A DNA stretch of 64,000 bases, from contig CAMYIZ010000076.1 of assembly GCA_947258585.1 (NCBI GenBank), positions 1 through 64,000 on the forward strand. The letters run 5' to 3'. Source of the stretch: an uncultured Haliea sp. Its GTDB lineage: Bacteria > Pseudomonadota > Gammaproteobacteria > Pseudomonadales > Halieaceae. A program made the position numbers and the translations under genes. A model generated the notes under the pieces. It made no database searches, was not told the origin of the DNA, and worked only from the letters and a program-made list of their open reading frames with translations. Shown here one piece after another: positions 59,906 through 64,000 of the stretch (positions within the stretch are counted from its first letter, which is position 1; each line of letters begins with the position of its first letter).

Positions 59906-61660
59906 ATGAGCATCGATATTCCAGAAATTCTCGCTTTGTTTAAGGAGCAATTAAACAATCAGGTCGCGACGATTGTTGCCAATCACTCCTTCGCCACTCA
60001 AGGCTATGGGTTTGCATATTGGTATTTATGCAATGTCGGCGGAATGACCGACATCGAAGCTAAAGAACAAATCTGCGACGGGGGTGGAGATCTTGGAATT
60101 GACGCTATCGAAATAGTCGATGAACAGGTCGTCTTTTATCAGTTCAAGAATCCAGTTTCTATCGAGAAATCTGTTGAAGCTGGAGAAATCGACAAAATGA
60201 TTTCCGGCTTGGAACTTATTCTGAGCCAGAAACATGGGGGCATAGCCAACCCGGAGCTCATGTCGCGCTTGGAAGACATATATGGGTTCACCCCGGCCGG
60301 ATACAAAATTGTTGTGGCAGCCTCGTGCTTAGCTGATTTGCCGCCGGACGCGAAGACAAAGCTAGATAACTTTTGCCAAAAGAACAGCGGCGTCGCGAAA
60401 GATCTGTTTCGCTGGGAGTACAACAATCTAGAGCACATCCACAATCGCTTTTACAGTGCTCACCTCCCAACTCTAGAAGCAACTCTGGATATTGTCTTGC
60501 ATCGGCCGCCATATATGACAAAAGTTGGCGATCACGAAACCTACATCTTCGACCTGGAAGGTCACTATCTTGCAAAGCTCTATGACGAGCATGGAGAAAC
60601 CATTCTTCAGCAGAATGTTCGAATGTTTGAGGGAGATCGGGGAACAAACCTTTCTATCGCAAAGACCGCTACGAGCCCTGATGAATCGAAAGACTTCTTC
60701 CACTTCAACAATGGCGTTTCCATAATCTGCGATTCCGCAACTCACAAACCATTTAGTAATGAACTGAGCCTTGAGAGGCCTCAAGTTGTTAATGGCGGAC
60801 AAACAATGCGCATACTTCATCGCTGCCTAACGCAAGGCACGTTGCGCGAAGATGTACATGTAGTTGTAAGGGTAATCACCACGGGCAAAGACAAGCAGTT
60901 CGCATCGTCTGTAGCGGTAAATCTGAATAATCAAACCCGTGTTGATAACACTTTTCTTCGATCTAACGATCCTCGGATCGTCCAGTTGCTACATTCGCTA
61001 TCTGCGCTTGGATTTTATCTAGAACGGCGTGCAGGGGAGATTGACGCCATGCTGCCTGAGGAGCTACAGGAATTGGAGAACAGGTATGGAAGCCCGCTCA
61101 CCAATCACGTGATTCCATTGAAGGATGGAATGCAAGCATACGTTGCCACCTATTATGGTGACCCCCAACTCGCAAAGAAGGATCCCGCCAAGATCTTTAC
61201 AGATGATGGAGGCAGCTTTTCGAAAGTTCTTCAGTCGGATCTAACGGCTGAGAAGTTTCGAGATGCCTACAAACTTAGCAGGCTTGTCTCATCGCAGGTC
61301 GAACGCTTCAAGCGGCTAAAAAGAAAGAGGTATGCTGACGATTCTGAAAGGAAAACAGCATACACTTCGGAAATAGGATCGTTCATCGATCCGGTCTTTG
61401 GTGAATTGGATTTAGCAGTTCCACAGATTTCCGTCTTCGGAATGGCGTTGCTGTTTGAGAAGAATAGAACTGTCGGTGAAGGTGATCTGGGAGCGCTTGT
61501 AAATGAATTGAGCGCCAATCCAGCAGCCATCTGGCGTGGCTTCGTTGAACTGATTGCCGCAAAGGTCGAGTTGGGTGCAGATAAGAGTTGGCCCACTCTG
61601 CTCAAGTCAGGATCGTTTTATCGTGATGCTGTTGCACACTTGAAGGAAAGTTGGGCCTAG
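59906..61660 (+). CDS. AIPR-family protein, candidate phage-defence nuclease
   Basis: 584 residues. The body (FHFNNGVSIICDS, RPQVVNGGQTMRILHRCL, VVVRVITT, SVAVNLNNQTRVDNTFLRSNDPRI) is the AIPR (abortive infection phage resistance) family. The N-terminus carries a PD-(D/E)xK-like nuclease signature: GGGDLGIDAIEI with Asp66, then VVFYQFK with Gln79 and Lys81. ATG 59906 has GAGG 5 bases upstream. It stands alone, flanked by hairpins, in AT-rich DNA, which suggests acquisition as a single defence gene. Confidence 0.88.
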   Translation: MSIDIPEILALFKEQLNNQVATIVANHSFATQGYGFAYWYLCNVGGMTDIEAKEQICDGGGDLGIDAIEIVDEQVVFYQFKNPVSIEKSVEAGEIDKMISGLELILSQKHGGIANPELMSRLEDIYGFTPAGYKIVVAASCLADLPPDAKTKLDNFCQKNSGVAKDLFRWEYNNLEHIHNRFYSAHLPTLEATLDIVLHRPPYMTKVGDHETYIFDLEGHYLAKLYDEHGETILQQNVRMFEGDRGTNLSIAKTATSPDESKDFFHFNNGVSIICDSATHKPFSNELSLERPQVVNGGQTMRILHRCLTQGTLREDVHVVVRVITTGKDKQFASSVAVNLNNQTRVDNTFLRSNDPRIVQLLHSLSALGFYLERRAGEIDAMLPEELQELENRYGSPLTNHVIPLKDGMQAYVATYYGDPQLAKKDPAKIFTDDGGSFSKVLQSDLTAEKFRDAYKLSRLVSSQVERFKRLKRKRYADDSERKTAYTSEIGSFIDPVFGELDLAVPQISVFGMALLFEKNRTVGEGDLGALVNELSANPAAIWRGFVELIAAKVELGADKSWPTLLKSGSFYRDAVAHLKESWA

Positions 61661-61683
61661 TATTGCTGCGCTTTAGCAGTTCG

Positions 61684-61755
61684 TTTAAGCCGAAATTTGA
61701 ACACGGTCTTCGTTTGGCTCCGCTAAGCCGAAATCCGAGTTCAAATGCGTCTTTA
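61684..61755 (+). repeat. second hairpin, 24 bases after the AIPR gene
   Basis: ATTTGAACACGG (61695-61706) pairs with CCGAGTTCAAAT (61735-61746) with one mismatch, and GGCT/AGCC pair inside. The GTTTAAGCCGAAA flank resembles the L'' part of attC sites, but no clear GTTRRRY box follows. It could be a terminator or a degenerate attC. Confidence 0.4.
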
Positions 61756-61925
61756 CTCTAAGGGTAACGTCCGCTCGTGGCCGATTCCGAAATTGTATCG
61801 GATTAGACCGATGGTCTAGAATGGGCCAAATGAGCTCTCGACCCAGGGTACCTTAGTCCCACATCCGTCGCGAGAACTCGATCCACATAGAATTATTAGC
61901 CCTTGACTAGGCTACGGAGTTAAAG

Positions 61926-62432
61926 CTGAAACTCACGGAATTCTTGGCAATATACGCCGCTTGTCTATCGACAATAGTTTTTGCTTGGAACATGAGACGA
62001 GCTGTCCCGAGAATTAACGTAGATATCATGTTTGGAAGCCATGAAAGCGGTGATGATTTTGATCATGGAATATACCTAAACGTTAGGAATCCATCTCCTC
62101 ACACAGTTCACTTAGCCGGGCTAGATCTCATATATCGCTATAAAAAGGCAAACTTCATTAATCAACTGGAACATTTACTGAAGTACCGTCGTTGGCCTAG
62201 TTCGGTAGGTTGGGTGCATGCCGGCTTGGAAAATTATGGTTTGAAGAATGAATGCCCAATCGCCTTAGAGTCTGGAAAATCTTATGATGTATTCGTATCA
62301 AACAAGATTCTTGAAAAAATGTTATCTGATAGCGTGGATAGATATATTAAAGCAAAAGTGCAAGATCAGTTGGGGCGAAATAAATATTCAAAGAAATTTG
62401 AATATCCGAAGGATGGGGTCGTAACAAAGTGA
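61926..62432 (+). CDS. small membrane-anchored protein of unknown function
   Basis: About 168 residues. A single N-terminal membrane helix (LAIYAACLSTIVFAWNM) is followed by a soluble domain with INVDIMFGSHESGDDFDHGIYLNVRNPSPHTVHLAGLDLIYRYK, a beta-rich pattern. No family recognised. The start is unusual: GGAG (61916-61919) points to a CTG at 61926; TTG 61944 is the alternative. AT-rich like its neighbours. Confidence 0.65.
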   Translation: MKLTEFLAIYAACLSTIVFAWNMRRAVPRINVDIMFGSHESGDDFDHGIYLNVRNPSPHTVHLAGLDLIYRYKKANFINQLEHLLKYRRWPSSVGWVHAGLENYGLKNECPIALESGKSYDVFVSNKILEKMLSDSVDRYIKAKVQDQLGRNKYSKKFEYPKDGVVTK

Positions 62433-62437
62433 AGCCG

Positions 62438-62498
62438 CACATACAATGCGCTGGTCTGGGACGCTCCTTACATCACCTCCCTCAGCTTATCGTTAAGA
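62438..62498 (+). repeat. attC-like site after the membrane-protein gene
   Basis: Starts with ACATACAATGCGCTGG, contains TCTGGGA (around 62455) and TCCCTCAGCTTATC (around 62478), and ends in CGTTAAG (62491-62497), an R'-like box. It begins 5 bases after the gene stop, the expected place for a cassette end. Confidence 0.45.
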
Positions 62499-62503
62499 AA
62501 GGT

Positions 62504-62571
62504 CCGCTCCTGGCCGAAAGGTCGCGGTTGAGGATTCGAAAATCCATTCCAAATGCGGTACCTTCGTCCTA
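62504..62571. repeat. 68-bp direct repeat, copy A
   Basis: Begins CCGCTCCTGGCCGAAAGG and ends CTTCGTCCTA. It aligns without gaps to 63204-63271 with roughly 57 of 68 bases equal by eye. A shorter, weaker match (GTCCGCTCGTGGCCGA) is at 61768. Confidence 0.75.
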
Positions 62572-62598
62572 ATAGGAAGGTGGCTTGCCTGCCTACGT

Positions 62599-62961
62599 TT
62601 ATTTGCAAAGTACCTGAAGCCTATCAGCCTCGCATCGAACCTCGGTTTGAAACTTCAGCCAAACATCGTTGCAAGTTTTATACATTAACTGCACAAGCGT
62701 CCCAGTACCGCTGGAATCGCTCAACGACTTTTGCGCCATTGGAAGTATCGCTGCACAACTAGTGTCGGCGTCGAAGGGTTGTTCGCCGGCGCTGAGCGCA
62801 TCACTTCGAATTTGCGCTTTATACGCTTGCTGTACATTTCCCCCATCGAACCATTTGCCTTCGCTATTTGCGGTAGGGTCCCCATTGCCGCAGCCAGTCA
62901 TCACTGCGATGACGAACGCTGCCATTACCGGATAAATCAACTTGATTTGCTGATAGTTCAT
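62599..62961 (-). CDS. small lipoprotein
   Basis: 120 residues. Signal peptide II: MNYQQIKLIYPVMAAFVIAV then lipobox VMTGC, so it is lipid-anchored after Cys24. The mature part has three more Cys (TSCAAILPM, YKTCNDVW, VRCEADRLQVLCK). No family recognised. GGGAG precedes the ATG by 8 bases. It is opposite in strand to its neighbours and lies between the two 68-bp repeats. Confidence 0.78.
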   Translation of the reverse strand: MNYQQIKLIYPVMAAFVIAVMTGCGNGDPTANSEGKWFDGGNVQQAYKAQIRSDALSAGEQPFDADTSCAAILPMAQKSLSDSSGTGTLVQLMYKTCNDVWLKFQTEVRCEADRLQVLCK

Positions 62962-63203
62962 ATCGTGGCTCCCGCGGTGTTACATTTCGCTTTGTATGGT
63001 GGAATCTCTCCCATCCACGGCACTGATGCTTTTGAAATTCAAACTACAACAGTAAACAAGAAGCATAGCCAAATAACAATATATCTCCATAGATCAGCTC
63101 TTATCAAGCAGTCGCGATTCAGGCCAGACTGAGGGAAAAATTTGTTTGGCGAGCATGCCGTAATGAAGAGCAAGCTGATCGCCACTTGAGATGCTGCCTA
63201 CGC

Positions 63204-63271
63204 CCGCTTCTGGTCGAAAGGTCGCAGTTATGCATTCGAAAGTACATTCCAAATGTGGCAGCTTCGTCCTA
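63204..63271. repeat. 68-bp direct repeat, copy B
   Basis: Exactly 700 bases from copy A. Begins CCGCTTCTGGTCGAAAGG and shares the ends TTCGAAA...CATTCCAAATG and CTTCGTCCTA. The two copies flank the lipoprotein gene. Confidence 0.75.
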
Positions 63272-63386
63272 TTGGCGGACGAGCTATCAGTAACACAACA
63301 TCCAACATTTTTCGACTAAGCTTATTTGTCAGACAATGCCATAATCTCGCCGCTCGTAGAGTTGATTTACTTTAAGAAAGAAATGC

Positions 63387-63448
63387 GTTCAAACTGACAG
63401 TGCCAAGCTGCGTCTGCCCTCCAGTGCCCATGAATTGAGACGTTAAAC
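63387..63448 (+). repeat. attC-like site with a canonical R' box
   Basis: GTTCAAAC (63387-63394) and GTTAAAC (63442-63448, fits GTTRRRY) border GACAGTGCC...CCAGTGCCCATGAATTGAGAC. The size (62 bp) and end boxes fit a short integron attC; central pairing is imperfect. Confidence 0.45.
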
Positions 63449-63580
63449 GCAGTTTCGATCGTATAACCCCACACTTTAAGGGTTATATGTGTCAATTTCT
63501 TTTACAAGTTTTTGATATATGCTCGGTACATCGGCAAGGCAAGCTGTGCAAGACTCTGTATTTTCTTCAAATTTTTTTAT

Positions 63581-63596
63581 TGGCGCGAAATTTGCT
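63581..63596 (+). promoter_or_regulatory. sigma-54-type promoter
   Basis: TGGCGC-N5-TTGCT: the -24 GG and -12 GC are 10 bases apart as required by RpoN, and the flanks (a T before, AA after) agree with the consensus. Predicted start is near 63607, leaving an untranslated leader of about 90 bases before the exported-protein ATG. Confidence 0.7.
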
Positions 63597-63696
63597 AATA
63601 ACGTGTGTGCGTAGCTTGGGCGCGCTTGGGCTAACTTGCGTGCAGCGGTGTCATCCAGCATTGCTACCTTTGGGTAATTAAGGACAATGAAATCTC

Positions 63697-64000
63697 ATGA
63701 ATCAAAAACGCAATAATTCTTATGCATATTCATTCTTGGTCGCATTGTGCATTGGCGTCTTTACGCCGACGCATGCTATGGCATCCGCTATTTTTCAAAT
63801 TACTGCATCTGGTGCCGACCAAGCAAACCCTAACTTTTCTCTGACATTTGAGGATCTGGACGGTGACACATTGTTGAGTCTGGATGAGATTTTGACATTC
63901 TCAGGCTTTTCTCTTCCGAGCTTCCCCAACGAGTTTGACACAATATTACAGGTACCTATCATCACAAATATCGCAGATGGCTCTGGCTTATCATGGGAAT
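63697..64000 (+). CDS. exported protein, truncated by the window end (PEP-CTERM-like)
   Basis: The first 101 codons are visible. Signal peptide about 1-29 (NQKRNNSYAYSFLVALCIGV..THAMA), then SAIFQITASGADQANPNFSLTFEDLDGDTLLSLDEIL, a pattern I associate with PEP-CTERM surface proteins. The C-terminal sorting signal would lie beyond base 64000. AAGGACA is 10-16 bases before the ATG. Behind a sigma-54-type promoter, the usual control of PEP-CTERM genes in EPS-producing proteobacteria. Confidence 0.7.
   Translation, partial: MNQKRNNSYAYSFLVALCIGVFTPTHAMASAIFQITASGADQANPNFSLTFEDLDGDTLLSLDEILTFSGFSLPSFPNEFDTILQVPIITNIADGSGLSWE

Larger units (their letters stand above)
62962..63580. other. gene-poor AT-rich stretch with repeat and attC-like site
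   Basis: Contains copy B of the 68-bp repeat (63204-63271) and an attC-like site (63387-63448). A minus-strand frame at 63476-63661 (61 codons, rich in Cys/Lys) has no ribosome site or homologue I recognise. Confidence 0.5.

Noticed and set aside
63476..63661. A 61-codon minus-strand frame near the right end
   Set aside because: It overlaps the sigma-54 promoter region and shows no ribosome site or known motif.

Overview
This is GC-rich chromosomal DNA from a gammaproteobacterium. The gene set is most like marine, lipid- and peptide-using members of the Halieaceae/Cellvibrionales type: two large TonB-dependent receptors, acyl-CoA and PQQ chemistry, a wax-ester synthase, a KstD-like/KshA-like steroid-type pair, cbpA-cbpM, a PepN of the E. 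coli type, and PEP-CTERM-like exported proteins. The taxonomic placement is inference from gene content; no rRNA is present.

Region 1 (1-4106) is a decayed island next to tRNA-Ser(GCU). It holds a 133-bp tandem repeat carrying a 5' fragment of the tRNA, a REP-like hairpin, an intact vapBC pair, a frameshifted hicB-hicA pair, an intact AbiEi/DUF6088-type antitoxin followed by a broken AbiEii toxin, about 1 kb with no recognisable gene, and a 44-residue exported YHYH-type peptide.

Region 2 (4224-29415) is a large catabolic locus. Three near-identical palindromic operators (half-site AATATGAACA; one is doubled) lie in front of four transcription units or operons, and a TetR-family regulator is encoded inside. 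The units are: enoyl-CoA hydratase/phosphotransferase/SSS symporter (minus); aldo-keto reductase/MFS/TetR (plus); TonB receptor/PepN/serine hydrolase/asparaginase-like/class V aminotransferase (plus); a second serine hydrolase (minus) diverging from acyl-CoA ligase/class III aminotransferase/thiolase/P1 aminopeptidase/ornithine-cyclodeaminase-like/class I aminotransferase/M81 metallopeptidase (plus). Together they read as import, stepwise peptide or amide cleavage, transamination, CoA activation and thiolysis. The best hypothesis is catabolism of an unusual peptide, possibly one containing a beta-amino acid.

Region 3 (29416-45000) is mixed: an outer-membrane-like protein and a DUF3108 protein, an RNA methyltransferase, AzlCD, a wax-ester synthase/NAD-dependent epimerase/lipase-like group, a KstD-like flavoprotein with a Rieske oxygenase, an M16 lipoprotein peptidase, an EAL-HDOD protein and a YefM-YoeB type toxin-antitoxin pair.

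Region 4 (45198-58776) has an SDR/NTF2 pair, a minus-strand operon (TonB receptor, NTF2-like, PaaI-type thioesterase, PQQ dehydrogenase with a built-in cytochrome c), cbpA-cbpM, a VOC protein, YihY, an unusual alpha/beta-hydrolase-cyclophilin fusion next to an FKBP, and an IPTL-CTERM exported protein.

Region 5 (58800-64000) is visibly AT-richer and accessory: a DUF6173-like gene, an AIPR-family phage-defence candidate, a small membrane protein, a lipoprotein and a truncated exported protein behind a sigma-54-type promoter. Several gene ends are followed by attC-like hairpins, so this may be the edge of an integron-like cassette array. No integrase is visible in the window.
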